The notes: generated by a model from the sequence alone, not told the origin. A stretch of 64,000 nt of DNA from an uncultured Flavobacteriaceae bacterium (GCA_947500445.1 CANMSB010000001.1:248001-312000); one strand, 5' to 3'. Counted from the stretch's first letter, positions 6,623 to 15,454 are shown. Numbers and translations are program-made.

Positions 6623-9079
6623 ATGCAACACTATATCGACGTCATCTTGCCCATTCCGCTGGAACAATTGTTCACCTATAGCGTTACCGATGAGGAGGCC
6701 GATTTTTTACGACCGGGAATGCGGGTAGCCGTCCCATTCGGAAAATCCAAGTTGTATACCGCTTTGGTATATAAAGTACATACCACTGCGCCCACCGTTT
6801 ACGAGCCTAAGGAAATTTATGAATTGCTGGACGAGGTGCCCATAGTGAACGACGTTCAGTTGCGGCATTGGCATTGGATCGCCTCCTACTACATGTGTAC
6901 CATAGGGGAGGTATTGCGAAGTGCATTGCCGAGCGCCTTGCTTTTGGAAAGTGAAACCCTAATCTTAAAAAACAAAACGGCAACGGTTTCCGAAGATACC
7001 CTCAAGGACGATGAGTTTTTGGTGTTTGAAGCGCTGCAGCACCAAGAAGTGCTAAAAGTTCAGGAGGTAAGCGCAATTTTAGATCGTAAGCATATTTTAC
7101 CCGTATTGCATCGGCTGCTGGACAAGAAAGTAATCTTGCTCCAGGAGGTATTGAACGAACAGTACAAACCAAAATTAGTGCGCTATGTGCGTTTGGCGGG
7201 CCGCTATCGTTCCGATGAAGAATTGGAGGCCTTATTAAAATCGTTGTCCCGGGCACCGAAACAAAGTCAGGTGGTACTCTCGGTATTTCAACTTCAGGGC
7301 AGCACGGAAAAACCAATCAAAATCGACGAACTGGAGATGGCAAGTGGGGCTTCACGGGCCATTATCAAATCCTTGGTAGAAAAAACGATATTGGAGGAAT
7401 ACCATATCCGTACCGATCGCGTAACCTATGAAGGTGCCGCTACATCGGCAATTAAAGCGCTGAATGAACAACAACGGCAGGCCCTGACCGATATACGCGG
7501 GGCGTTCGATGCTAACAAAGTCTGTTTACTCCATGGCGTAACCTCCTCCGGAAAAACGGAAGTCTATGTAAAACTGATCGAAGCGTGTATCGCAAAGGGG
7601 AATCAGGTATTGTATCTATTGCCCGAAATTGCACTGACCACTCAGCTTATTACAAGGCTGCAGGACTATTTTGGCGAAAAGGTGGCGGTGTACCATTCCA
7701 AATACAGCGCACAGGAGCGGGTAGAAGCTTGGAACAATGTGTTGGGGGAAAAGGCAAAAGCACAGATCGTCATTGGCGCAAGATCCTCTTTATTGTTGCC
7801 ATTTTCAAGGTTGGGCCTTATTTTGGTAGATGAAGAACATGAGGGTTCCTTTAAGCAATTTGATCCGGCACCGCGTTACCATGCCCGGGACGCCGCCATT
7901 GTTCTCGGTAAGCTTCACGGCGCCGATGTACTTTTAGGTTCTGCAACACCTAGTATCGAAACCTATCATAACGCAAAAACCGGAAAATACGGATATGCAA
8001 AAATGGACCGGCGTTTCGGAAACGTATTGATGCCCGATATTGAATTGGTCGATATTAAGGAGCAGGCCCGAAAACGAAAGATGAAAGGTCATTTTTCCGA
8101 AAGGCTCTTACAGGAAATGCAGGAAGCCTTGGACTTGGGAGAACAGATCATTCTATTCCAGAACAGGCGCGGATATGCCCCTATTTTAGAGTGCACCACC
8201 TGTGGACATTCCCCGCAATGCCCGAATTGTGATGTAAGCCTTACTTACCATCAGTATAAAAAACAATTGCGCTGTCATTATTGCGGACATCATAAGGCGC
8301 TGCCACAGGCTTGTGAAGCATGTGGAAATGCTACTTTGGATACCAAAGGTTTCGGTACCGAACAAGTAGCCTTCGAGTTGCAGACGCTTTTTCCGCAGGC
8401 CCGTACCAGCAGAATGGATTTGGATACCACCAGGGGCAAACATGCCTATGAAAAGATCATTACGGCATTTGAACAGCAAGAAATGGATATTTTGGTTGGG
8501 ACGCAGATGCTGACCAAAGGGCTCGATTTTCGAAATGTAGGCCTAGTAGGTATTATGAATGCCGATGCTTTGCTCAACTTTCCCGATTACCGCGCCCATG
8601 AGCGCTGTTTTCAACTGCTGACCCAAGTTTCGGGTAGGGCAGGGCGTACCAAAAAACGGGGAAAAGTGATCGTGCAGACCTACAATCCCTATCATCAGAT
8701 CTTAAAACAGGTTTCTACCAATGATTATCAGGGCATGTTCGATGAGCAACTTTATGAACGGGAACAATTTCAGTACCCGCCATCAAACCGGATCATTAAG
8801 ATTACTTTTAAGCATAAGGAATACAATCGGGTCAACGAGGCCTCCGATTGGTTTGCCAAAGGACTGCGCAACGGGCTCGGCGGCAATGTTCTGGGGCCGG
8901 AATTTCCCCCGGTGGCCCGAATTCGAAATCAATATCTAAAACACATCTTGATCAAGATTCCCAATACTTCTGGGCCGCTACCAAAATTAAAAAAAGGCAT
9001 AAAACGATTGCAACGCTCTTTTAATGCCATTTCCCAATACCGCAGTGTACGGGTCATTTATAATGTAGACCACATTTAA
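6623..9079 (+). CDS. priA: Primosomal protein N' (replication restart helicase PriA)
   Basis: An 818-residue superfamily-2 helicase that reloads the replisome at stalled forks. The N-terminal 3'-DNA-binding domain begins QHYIDVILPIPLEQLFTY; the Walker A motif is HGVTSSGKTEVY and Walker B DEEHEGSFKQ. A zinc-binding insert carries eight cysteines in four CxxC pairs (CTTCG, CPNC, CHYC, CEACG). Helicase motif V/VI regions follow (GTQMLTKGLDF; QVSGRAGR). Length is normal for the family. It is the last gene of the nadC set; its stop codon overlaps an ATACCATTT-type inverted repeat. Confidence 0.96.
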   Translation: MQHYIDVILPIPLEQLFTYSVTDEEADFLRPGMRVAVPFGKSKLYTALVYKVHTTAPTVYEPKEIYELLDEVPIVNDVQLRHWHWIASYYMCTIGEVLRSALPSALLLESETLILKNKTATVSEDTLKDDEFLVFEALQHQEVLKVQEVSAILDRKHILPVLHRLLDKKVILLQEVLNEQYKPKLVRYVRLAGRYRSDEELEALLKSLSRAPKQSQVVLSVFQLQGSTEKPIKIDELEMASGASRAIIKSLVEKTILEEYHIRTDRVTYEGAATSAIKALNEQQRQALTDIRGAFDANKVCLLHGVTSSGKTEVYVKLIEACIAKGNQVLYLLPEIALTTQLITRLQDYFGEKVAVYHSKYSAQERVEAWNNVLGEKAKAQIVIGARSSLLLPFSRLGLILVDEEHEGSFKQFDPAPRYHARDAAIVLGKLHGADVLLGSATPSIETYHNAKTGKYGYAKMDRRFGNVLMPDIELVDIKEQARKRKMKGHFSERLLQEMQEALDLGEQIILFQNRRGYAPILECTTCGHSPQCPNCDVSLTYHQYKKQLRCHYCGHHKALPQACEACGNATLDTKGFGTEQVAFELQTLFPQARTSRMDLDTTRGKHAYEKIITAFEQQEMDILVGTQMLTKGLDFRNVGLVGIMNADALLNFPDYRAHERCFQLLTQVSGRAGRTKKRGKVIVQTYNPYHQILKQVSTNDYQGMFDEQLYEREQFQYPPSNRIIKITFKHKEYNRVNEASDWFAKGLRNGLGGNVLGPEFPPVARIRNQYLKHILIKIPNTSGPLPKLKKGIKRLQRSFNAISQYRSVRVIYNVDHI

Positions 9080-9104
9080 TACCATTTCATAGTTAAAACG
9101 GTAT
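9079..9104. repeat. Interspersed 26-bp inverted repeat (ATACCATTT / AAACGGTAT)
   Basis: ATACCATTT at 9079-9087 and AAACGGTAT at 9096-9104 form imperfect arms around an 8-bp spacer (CATAGTTA). The first base overlaps the priA stop codon. Related copies, full or partial, are at 4152, 14687, 14854, 15364, 19874, 21095 and 35589. Confidence 0.6.
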
Positions 9105-9194
9105 CACACCATTACGGAAGTATCGAGGTGCGAGGTTTGCCGTTGCGTACCGAATACCTAGGGCAATGTATCCATGTTGGTATCTTTTACGGCA

Positions 9195-9235
9195 CAAAAA
9201 AACCGTTATCACAAATACTTGAGCAATAACGGTTT
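9195..9235 (-). terminator. Intrinsic terminator of the LytTR regulator gene
   Basis: AAACCGTTAT (9200-9209) pairs with ATAACGGTTT (9226-9235). On the minus strand the stem is followed by a run of seven T (9195-9201). It lies just after the minus-strand LytTR gene and may also slow plus-strand read-through from priA. Confidence 0.75.
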
Positions 9236-9257
9236 GTGTACGCTACGGGCTTGGCAC

Positions 9258-9950
9258 TCAAACGTTGCTGAGGGCTTCCGCCAATTCCGTTTTTTTGTTT
9301 CTGCTCAAAGGAATGGAGCGTCCGCTTACTTCTACATTTTTACTGTTGAATTTTTCTATCTTTTCCAAGTTGACAATGTAGGATTTATGGATGCGAAGAA
9401 ACTTATCTTCCGGCAATTGTTTTTCAAAAGACTTCATCGTAGATAAAATAACGATGTTGGCTTCATCGGTAACCAGTTTAATGTAGTCGCCGAGCGCTTC
9501 TATCCATTTGATTTCATTTAGGATTACTTTTCGCTTCTTAAGATTGCTCTTAACAAAAATATGCTCCTCGTCTTCCGTTACCTTGTTCATCTGTTCGAAC
9601 TTGGTAATGGCGCGTCGTACGGATGCGTCGAACCGGGCCATAGTAATCGGTTTGTGTAGGTAGTCGGTTACATCGTAATCGAACGCTTTTAAAGCGTAAT
9701 CAGGTTTTCCGGTAATTAAAATTACCTGTGGACTGTTTTCTAAGGACTCGAGTAGGTCGAATCCGCTGATGATGGGCATTTCTACATCAAGAAAAATTAG
9801 ATCGATTTCATTGTTTCTGATGCCATTTTTGGCCTCGATCGCGTTGCTGTACTCTGCCACCATAGCTAAGTTCGGGTGATTGTTCACCAGCTTCGCGACG
9901 GCCATCCGCTGCATGGACGAATCGTCTACGATAATACTTCTTAATTTCAT
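9258..9950 (-). CDS. LytTR-family response regulator
   Basis: A 230-residue two-domain regulator. Residues 1-120 are a receiver domain with the acidic pair in IIVDD, phospho-acceptor D55 in LIFLDVEMP, the Thr/Lys positions in LITGKPDYA and DYLHKPI. Residues 135-230 are a LytTR DNA-binding domain (FLRIHKSYIVNLEKIEKF). The start MKLRSIIVDD at 9950 is set by homology; the frame is open another 34 codons upstream. No histidine kinase is adjacent, so the partner, perhaps a LytS/YehU-type kinase, is encoded elsewhere. It is divergent from rpsF, with a GTTAA-N6-GTTAA direct repeat between them. Confidence 0.93.
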   Translation of the reverse strand: MKLRSIIVDDSSMQRMAVAKLVNNHPNLAMVAEYSNAIEAKNGIRNNEIDLIFLDVEMPIISGFDLLESLENSPQVILITGKPDYALKAFDYDVTDYLHKPITMARFDASVRRAITKFEQMNKVTEDEEHIFVKSNLKKRKVILNEIKWIEALGDYIKLVTDEANIVILSTMKSFEKQLPEDKFLRIHKSYIVNLEKIEKFNSKNVEVSGRSIPLSRNKKTELAEALSNV

Positions 9951-10064
9951 AAATGGGTAGATTTGTGGGGTTAAATCATTGGTAAAGTACTGAAAAACAA
10001 CATACACCGCAACTGGGACTGTTTGCGATACGGATGTTTTTAGGTAAATCACCGCTGACCATAG

Positions 10065-10080
10065 GTTAAGATTTGGTTAA
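10065..10080 (+). promoter_or_regulatory. GTTAA-N6-GTTAA direct repeat between the LytTR gene and rpsF
   Basis: GTTAA at 10065-10069 and 10076-10080, period 11 bp, spacer GATTTG. The same arrangement with a nearly identical spacer (GGTTTG) occurs before the histidine kinase gene at 59737, and in minus orientation before degP at 32309. An 11-bp direct repeat is the typical site layout of OmpR/PhoB-type regulators. Here it is 72 bp before the rpsF -7 box and 115 bp before the LytTR start, so which gene it serves is unclear. Confidence 0.5.
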
Positions 10081-10129
10081 GTTCGATTTATGATTCTATT
10101 GATGGTATAACGAAGAAAATCCCGTTTTC

Positions 10130-10160
10130 TTGTGAATACTGACAAATATTCCTATTTTTG
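10130..10160 (+). promoter_or_regulatory. rpsF operon promoter
   Basis: TTG at 10130-10132, 20 bp, then TATTTTTG at 10153-10160: a full Bacteroidota -33/-7 promoter. The rpsF ATG follows 23 bp after the -7 box, leaving too short a leader for an S6:S18-binding RNA element. Confidence 0.75.
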
Positions 10161-10183
10161 CACTCCTAAAAAAATATATAATT

Positions 10184-10522
10184 ATGAACCATTACGAAAC
10201 TGTTTTCATTTTGAATCCCGTTCTATCTGATGTTCAGATAGAGGAAACAGTTAAGAAATTTGAAAATTTCTTAATTAAGAATGGTGCTAAAATTGTCGCC
10301 AAAGAGAATTGGGGACTTAAAAAATTAGCATATCCCATTCAACACAAAAAAAGTGGCTTTTACCACTTGTTCGAATTTGCCGGTCCCGGTGAGGTTGTTG
10401 GTCCTTATGAGCAAGAATTCAGAAGGGACGAACGCGTTATGCGGTTCTTGACGGTAAAATTGGATAAACACGCCGTAGCGTGGGCAGAAAAAAGAAGAAC
10501 AAGGTTAAAAACAAAAGCATAA
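10184..10522 (+). CDS. rpsF: 30S ribosomal protein S6
   Basis: A 112-residue S6 protein starting MNHYETVFILNPVLSD, with the family's KENWGLKKLAYPI and the C-terminal FRRDERVMRFLTVKLD. S6 binds S18 on the platform of the small subunit. It is the first gene of the rpsF-rpsR-rplI operon, with 3 bp to rpsR, and has a strong promoter directly upstream. Unlike E. coli there is no priB between rpsF and rpsR, as expected outside proteobacteria. Confidence 0.98.
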   Translation: MNHYETVFILNPVLSDVQIEETVKKFENFLIKNGAKIVAKENWGLKKLAYPIQHKKSGFYHLFEFAGPGEVVGPYEQEFRRDERVMRFLTVKLDKHAVAWAEKRRTRLKTKA

Positions 10523-10525
10523 GGA

Positions 10526-10822
10526 ATGGCATCGATAGAACAACAAGCAAAAGGAAAAAAAGATGGGGAAATCAGATATCTGACCCCGCTTAATATTGAA
10601 ACCAACACCAAAAAGAAGTACTGTCGTTTCAAGAAGTCCGGTATCAAGTATATCGATTACAAGGATGCCGATTTTTTAATGAAACTGGTCAATGAACAAG
10701 GAAAATTACTTCCAAGAAGACTGACCGGTACTTCCTTAAAGTATCAAAGAAAAGTGGCTCAAGCCGTGAAAAGGGCGCGTCACATAGCCTTAATGCCCTA
10801 TGTTGGCGATTTACTAAAATAA
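10526..10822 (+). CDS. rpsR: 30S ribosomal protein S18
   Basis: A 98-residue S18. The core [19 protein letters not shown] with the S18 Cys, [17 protein letters not shown] and [14 protein letters not shown] is fully conserved. The N-terminal ~20 residues ([15 protein letters not shown]) are the longer lysine-rich extension usual in Bacteroidota. S18 pairs with S6 on the 30S platform. Spacing of 3 bp after rpsF and 12 bp before rplI supports one transcript. Confidence 0.98.
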   Translation: MASIEQQAKGKKDGEIRYLTPLNIETNTKKKYCRFKKSGIKYIDYKDADFLMKLVNEQGKLLPRRLTGTSLKYQRKVAQAVKRARHIALMPYVGDLLK

Positions 10823-10834
10823 AGACAGAGTCAA

Positions 10835-11284
10835 ATGGAATTGATATTAAAACAAGACGTAGAACATTTGGGTTTCAAAGATGATGTGGTAACGGTAAAG
10901 AACGGTTATGGACGGAATTTTTTGATTCCACGGGGAATGGCGGCAATTGCCACTCCTTCTGCCAAAAAAGTTTTGGCGGAAAATTTGAGACAACGCGCTC
11001 ATAAAGAAAAAAAGGTTGTCGACGCGGCGAACAAAACGGCAGAGGCCCTAAAAACCTTGGAAGTGAAAATTGCTTCCAAAACGGGTTCTGGCGATAAATT
11101 GTTCGGATCGGTAACCAACATCGATTTGGCAGCGGCCCTCGGTAAAGAAGGTCATGAAATCGATAAAAAATTCATCACCATTCAAGGTGGTAGTGTAAAG
11201 CGTGTCGGACCTTACAATGCTAAGGTAAGATTGCATAGGGATGTTGTTGTAGATTTGGCTTTTGAAGTAATCGCCGAAAAGTAA
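10835..11284 (+). CDS. rplI: 50S ribosomal protein L9
   Basis: A 149-residue L9 with the N-terminal domain MELILKQDVEHLGFKDDVV...GYGRNFLIPRGMA, the long connecting helix (residues ~45-75, rich in K/A) and the C-terminal domain KFITIQGGSVKRVGPYNAKV. L9 binds the base of the L1 stalk in 23S rRNA domain V. It is the last gene of the operon and is followed by a perfect palindrome and T-run that end the transcript. Confidence 0.98.
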   Translation: MELILKQDVEHLGFKDDVVTVKNGYGRNFLIPRGMAAIATPSAKKVLAENLRQRAHKEKKVVDAANKTAEALKTLEVKIASKTGSGDKLFGSVTNIDLAAALGKEGHEIDKKFITIQGGSVKRVGPYNAKVRLHRDVVVDLAFEVIAEK

Positions 11285-11315
11285 TACATACCATTACATT
11301 GTGAATAAGTTGTAG

Positions 11316-11343
11316 AGAGCTATGCATGCATAGCTCTTTTTTT
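11316..11343 (+). terminator. Intrinsic terminator of the rpsF operon
   Basis: A perfect 22-bp palindrome (11316-11337; each arm AGAGCTATGCA read to the centre) is followed by seven T. Folded, it gives a 9-bp stem and a TGCA loop, located 32 bp after the rplI stop. Confidence 0.9.
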
Positions 11344-11386
11344 ATGCTTAATTTGCCCCCTCTTTTAAAATAAACGAATCAAGAAC

Positions 11387-14300
11387 ATGATGAAAAAACT
11401 ACTATTACTGCTTGTTTTGGGAGTTGGTACGCTAGCTATGGCACAAACCACGACCTCTAAAATCAAAGGACAACTTTTGGACGATCAGGAGGCACCTTTG
11501 TTCGGCGCGAACATCGTTGCGGTCCACACCCCGACGGGAACCAAGTACGGAGCGATAACCAATGAAGATGGTCGTTTTAACCTTTTGAACCTCAGAGTAG
11601 GTGGCCCATATGAGATTACCGTATCCTATATCGGTTTTCAGACGTTGACGCGTAACGACGTTTTTTTAAATTTAGGACAGACTTTTAATCTGGATGCCCA
11701 GCTTGTTGCGGAAAGCCAAGCGCTTGACGAAGTGGTGGTGGTATCAGATCAAGGGGGAACCTTCGGTGGGGACCGTACCGGGGCGGAAACAAGTGTTGGA
11801 CGAAGGGAATTGACCCGTTTGCCCACCATTTCCAGATCCACCAACGATTTTACCCGACTCGAGCCAACGGCAAGTGGTGGCAGTTTTGGTGGTAGAAACG
11901 ATCAATACAATAATTTCTCCTTGGATGGGGCCATTTTTAACAACCCTTTTGGTTTGGATGCAGCGCAGCCCGGTGGGCAAACAAATGCTACACCGATATC
12001 TATAGATGCTATTGATCAAATTCAGGTATCCACGGCACCTTACGACGTTACCCAGGCCGGTTTTACCGGTGCTTCGGTAAACGCGGTGACCAAGAGTGGA
12101 ACAAACGAATTTTATGGTACGGTATACGGCTTCTTTCGTAACGATGACCTGACCGGAGGAAAAATAGACGGGGACGATGTGTTCAAGACCGGTCTGGAGC
12201 AAACCCAGTATGGCGTTAGTATTGGCGGGCCTATAGTAAAGGACAAACTGTTCTTTTTTATGAATTTTGAAAAAGACGAGCTTACCGAGTTGGGTACGGA
12301 CGGTTTTGTGCCCGATAGGGGAAGTGGAACCATTAATGAGTCACGGGTGACCGCTGCCGACTTTGAGTTGGTCGATAATTTGCTCCGTCAAGTCGTAATC
12401 GGTCAAGATGGGCAAGGAAATGATATTTTTTATAATCCAGGTAGATATGAGGGATTCAATTTTGATCAAGAATCTACAAAAGGTATTTTCAAGTTGGATT
12501 GGAATATCAACGATAACAATAGGTTGGCACTTATTTATAATTTTTTGAACGCTTCAAAAGGAAAACCGGCAAACAGAAATGCGATTGCCTTTCGAGGGCC
12601 TAATATTCAAACCCTACAGTTCGAAAATGCGGGATATGAAATTAACAACAATATCAATTCGGTTCAGTTGGAGCTGAACTCGACCCTCTCTTCGGAAGCG
12701 ACCAATAAGCTTCAAGTAGGATACACCCATTTCGACGATTTTAGAAATCCATTCTCGACACCTGCACCGAGTATTACCATATTGGATGCATCAGGTTCTT
12801 CCAATTATATCATTGCGGGCCATGAGCCCTTTTCCATCAATAACAGATTGGATCAAAAGGTATTTCAGATTACGGACAATCTTAATATTTTTAAAGGAAA
12901 CCATACCTATACCATTGGATTTTCATTTGAGAAGTTTCAGTTTGATAATTCATTCAATCTAGGGGCCTATGGTGCACAAGGTGTCTTTTTTCCGACAACC
13001 ACGATTACCGATTTTCCCGATTTTGCAAGTTCCGGGGCGTTGCAAGCTGCATTTGATAACGCTATCGGCGCTAGCAACAGTTTAGAGGCGAATGGTACCG
13101 GAAATCCTGGTGGCTGGTCTTTGGCCGAAACCAATGTCGGACAAATGTCATTTTACGTCCAAGATGAATGGGATGCTACGGAAAATTTTAAATTGACGTA
13201 TGGGGTTAGGGTGGATAGGCCACTTTATTTTGATACACGAGAAAAGATTCGGGAAAATATCGAGCGTAAAGGTGGGGCCAACGGAACCTACATTCCTTCT
13301 ATCGAATATTTTAATCCGGATACTGATGCTTCCATATTATTGGATTCGGAGCGTCTTCCGAGTACAAAATGGCTCGTATCTCCCCGGGTTGGTTTCAATT
13401 GGGATATCCAAGGGGATAAAACACTTCAGTTACGGGGTGGGTCCGGACTGTTCACCGGTCGTTTTCCTTTTGTATGGTTGGGCAACCAAGTACAGGGTGT
13501 TGATTTTTTCTTTTACCAATTGGTCGATCCCGATTTCCAATGGCCACAGGTTTGGAGAACCAACCTGGGTTTGGATAAAAAACTTGAAAATGGGTTGATC
13601 CTTACCGCCGACCTTTCTTATACAAAAGATTTAAATGCGGCGCATGTGCAGAACTGGGGACTAAGTTCCCCGTCCGAAAGTTTGAACGGTGTCGACAATC
13701 GTGCGGTGTACTCAAACGACGATAAATCCCAGATTTTTGGTGGACCGACAAATGCCTATGTATTTACCAATTCTGACCAGGGGCGTATTGTCAATGCGGC
13801 ATTCAAAGCACAAAAAACATGGAACAATGGGCTTTACGCCCAATTGGCCTACAGTTACCTTAATGCAAAAGAAGTTAATTCCGTAGATGCCGAAATTACT
13901 GGCGACGCCTTCGCGGGAAATGCCGTGGTCGGTAATGCCAACAATGATGTTCTTGCCTTCTCTAGATATGGGGATACCCACCGGTTTATTGGAGTGCTTT
14001 CCAAAGTGTTTCAAAAGACGGGAACAACAGTTTCCACATTTTTCGAATATGCACAGGGCGGCCGTTACAATTATATTTATGGCGGAGATATCAATAATGA
14101 CGGTTCAAGTATCAACGACCTACTTTACATTCCTACAGAAAGCGAAATTGGTCAGATGACCTTTAGCGGGGAAGGGCAGGCCGAGGCATTCGAAGCGTTT
14201 ATCCAACAAGACGATTACCTTAACGACCGAAGGGGCGAATATGCCGAGCGCTATGGTGCCGTGGCTCCATGGAGAGGAAGATGGGACGTTAAAGTGCTAC

Positions 14301-14551
14301 AGGACATTAAGGTGAACGATAAAAATAAATTTCAGTTGAGTATCGATGTATTGAATTTCGGAAACCTGATCAGTTCAAAATGGGGACTGGTACAGGAGCA
14401 AGCGTTTGATCAAGTATTGGGGGTGAGTGTAGACGATGCCAACAATCCTACCTATAGTTTTGATACCAATCGAACGGATACCTTTACATTCAATACAAGT
14501 GCCCTCTCGCGATGGACCGCACAAGTAGGGGTTCGATATATTTTTAACTAA
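11387..14551 (+). CDS. Oar-like TonB-dependent outer membrane receptor
   Basis: A 1054-residue outer membrane protein. A signal peptide (residues 1-20, ending AMAQ) is followed by a carboxypeptidase-regulatory-like domain (~25-110: GQLLDDQEAPLFGANIV). A plug-like region starts near 115 with EVVVVSDQGGTFGG and contains DQYNNFSLDGAIFNNPFGL and INAID-type IDAIDQIQVSTAPYDV. A ~750-residue beta-barrel follows, ending in aromatic VGVRYIFN, the usual C-terminal strand for BAM insertion. The sequence resembles the Oar protein of myxobacteria and its Bacteroidota relatives. Ligand is unknown. It stands alone as a single gene, with a terminator downstream; no SusD-like partner is next to it, so it is not a standard glycan-utilisation pair. 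Confidence 0.88.
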   Translation: MMKKLLLLLVLGVGTLAMAQTTTSKIKGQLLDDQEAPLFGANIVAVHTPTGTKYGAITNEDGRFNLLNLRVGGPYEITVSYIGFQTLTRNDVFLNLGQTFNLDAQLVAESQALDEVVVVSDQGGTFGGDRTGAETSVGRRELTRLPTISRSTNDFTRLEPTASGGSFGGRNDQYNNFSLDGAIFNNPFGLDAAQPGGQTNATPISIDAIDQIQVSTAPYDVTQAGFTGASVNAVTKSGTNEFYGTVYGFFRNDDLTGGKIDGDDVFKTGLEQTQYGVSIGGPIVKDKLFFFMNFEKDELTELGTDGFVPDRGSGTINESRVTAADFELVDNLLRQVVIGQDGQGNDIFYNPGRYEGFNFDQESTKGIFKLDWNINDNNRLALIYNFLNASKGKPANRNAIAFRGPNIQTLQFENAGYEINNNINSVQLELNSTLSSEATNKLQVGYTHFDDFRNPFSTPAPSITILDASGSSNYIIAGHEPFSINNRLDQKVFQITDNLNIFKGNHTYTIGFSFEKFQFDNSFNLGAYGAQGVFFPTTTITDFPDFASSGALQAAFDNAIGASNSLEANGTGNPGGWSLAETNVGQMSFYVQDEWDATENFKLTYGVRVDRPLYFDTREKIRENIERKGGANGTYIPSIEYFNPDTDASILLDSERLPSTKWLVSPRVGFNWDIQGDKTLQLRGGSGLFTGRFPFVWLGNQVQGVDFFFYQLVDPDFQWPQVWRTNLGLDKKLENGLILTADLSYTKDLNAAHVQNWGLSSPSESLNGVDNRAVYSNDDKSQIFGGPTNAYVFTNSDQGRIVNAAFKAQKTWNNGLYAQLAYSYLNAKEVNSVDAEITGDAFAGNAVVGNANNDVLAFSRYGDTHRFIGVLSKVFQKTGTTVSTFFEYAQGGRYNYIYGGDINNDGSSINDLLYIPTESEIGQMTFSGEGQAEAFEAFIQQDDYLNDRRGEYAERYGAVAPWRGRWDVKVLQDIKVNDKNKFQLSIDVLNFGNLISSKWGLVQEQAFDQVLGVSVDDANNPTYSFDTNRTDTFTFNTSALSRWTAQVGVRYIFN

Positions 14552-14573
14552 TAAGAGCGCTGTAGGGCGTCCT

Positions 14574-14606
14574 AAAAAAGCCTTGGTGAACAACCAGGGC
14601 TTTTTT
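14574..14606 (+). terminator. Intrinsic terminator of the Oar-like gene
   Basis: AAAAAAGCCTTGG and CCAGGGCTTTTTT pair around a short loop (14574-14606), with a six-T tail, 22 bp after the stop codon. The A-run on the other side makes it potentially bidirectional. Confidence 0.85.
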
Positions 14607-14853
14607 AATTGCTCCAAAGTGTCCGAACCATCGTGCCAGACTATTTTTTTCGGAAAATAAAGATTATCCTATCAAAAAACAGCTTTATACCATTTTAACT
14701 TTGAGATCGCTCGTATAGAAATTGAATTATTTTTTAGTTGTTCGAGGCAAAAAGCCTGTCCCCGGCTTGACCGGGGATCTAAGCATAGCCTTAGCTACGG
14801 TTATTTTTTTTAACGAAGAACAGCTGAAAAAGAAACGATTTATTAGTGCTATT
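14607..14853. other. Intergenic stretch with repeat copies and GC-rich hairpins
   Basis: The gap between the Oar-like gene (stop 14551) and the DUF6495 gene (start 14884) holds no credible gene. It contains a minus-oriented partial repeat (ATACCATTTTAACTTTGA, 14687-14704). A hairpin AGGC-AAAAA-GCCT follows, then a strong hairpin CCCCGG-CTTGA-CCGGGG near 14759-14775, then a T-run. An open frame runs through into the DUF6495 gene but has no family similarity before MKYTRLT. Confidence 0.5.
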
Positions 14854-14883
14854 TCAAAGTTAAAATGGTATTACTTTTGCGAC
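14854..14883 (+). promoter_or_regulatory. Promoter of the DUF6495 gene, leaderless type
   Basis: TCAAAGTTAAAATGGTAT (14854-14871) is followed at once by the -7 box TACTTTTG (14872-14879), CGAC, and the ATG at 14884. From the first base to the ATG it differs from the rlmH promoter at one position only (CGAC against CGGC). The expected transcription start coincides with the start codon. Confidence 0.7.
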
Positions 14884-15357
14884 ATGAAGTATACCCGCTT
14901 GACCAAACAGCAATTGGACGAACTGCATCCGGAGTTTATCAATTTTTTGGCGACCCAATCGATTACCGCATCGGAATGGTCGCAGATCAAAGAGGAGCGG
15001 CCCGAAGTGGCCGAACAGGAACTCGATGTCTTTAGCGATTTGATCTGGGAAGGTGTTCTGACCAAAGTTGCCTATTTGGAAAACATTTCGGAACAGCACA
15101 TGCACCTGTTTCATTGCGCGGAAAAGGAAATGAAACTCCTATCGGTAAAAGTAATGAACCCGGATATCGACTTAACCACCAAAATTGGCTTTGACTGGTT
15201 CAAAAAAAATTGGCAGTCCGATTTTGTGGAATACCTGACCGCTGCAAAAGCCTATTCGGATGATTCCAACCGCGACAAGTTTGAATTGATCCGGCAAGGC
15301 GCTTCCATCACCAAAGGCGAACTATACCAATGGTTTGAAAGGGTAATCACTGTTTAA
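14884..15357 (+). CDS. DUF6495 family protein
   Basis: A 157-residue soluble protein starting MKYTRLTKQQLDELHPEF, which I recognise as the DUF6495 family of Bacteroidota. The rest is acidic and helical (WSQIKEERPEVAEQELDVFSDLIWEGVL), ending near KGELYQWFERVITV. There are no signal peptide, membrane segment or catalytic motif. The start is chosen by family similarity and by the promoter, whose -7 box ends four bases earlier; the frame is open 54 codons further upstream but covers the promoter itself. Function is unknown. Its near-identical promoter with rlmH suggests similar constitutive expression. Confidence 0.8.
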   Translation: MKYTRLTKQQLDELHPEFINFLATQSITASEWSQIKEERPEVAEQELDVFSDLIWEGVLTKVAYLENISEQHMHLFHCAEKEMKLLSVKVMNPDIDLTTKIGFDWFKKNWQSDFVEYLTAAKAYSDDSNRDKFELIRQGASITKGELYQWFERVITV

Positions 15358-15363
15358 TACGAT

Positions 15364-15382
15364 TCCAAAGTTAAAATGGTAT
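15364..15382 (+). repeat. Partial copy of the interspersed repeat
   Basis: TCCAAAGTTAAAATGGTAT begins seven bases after the stop of the DUF6495 gene. It matches the sequence before the rlmH and DUF6495 -7 boxes but here is followed by CACAACCC, not by a -7 box, so it is not itself a promoter. Confidence 0.55.
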
Positions 15383-15454
15383 CACAACCCTTTTGATACC
15401 CTTTACATCTCCTACAGTTGTGGAAATTACCGTCAAAATAGGGTGGTCCCTCTT

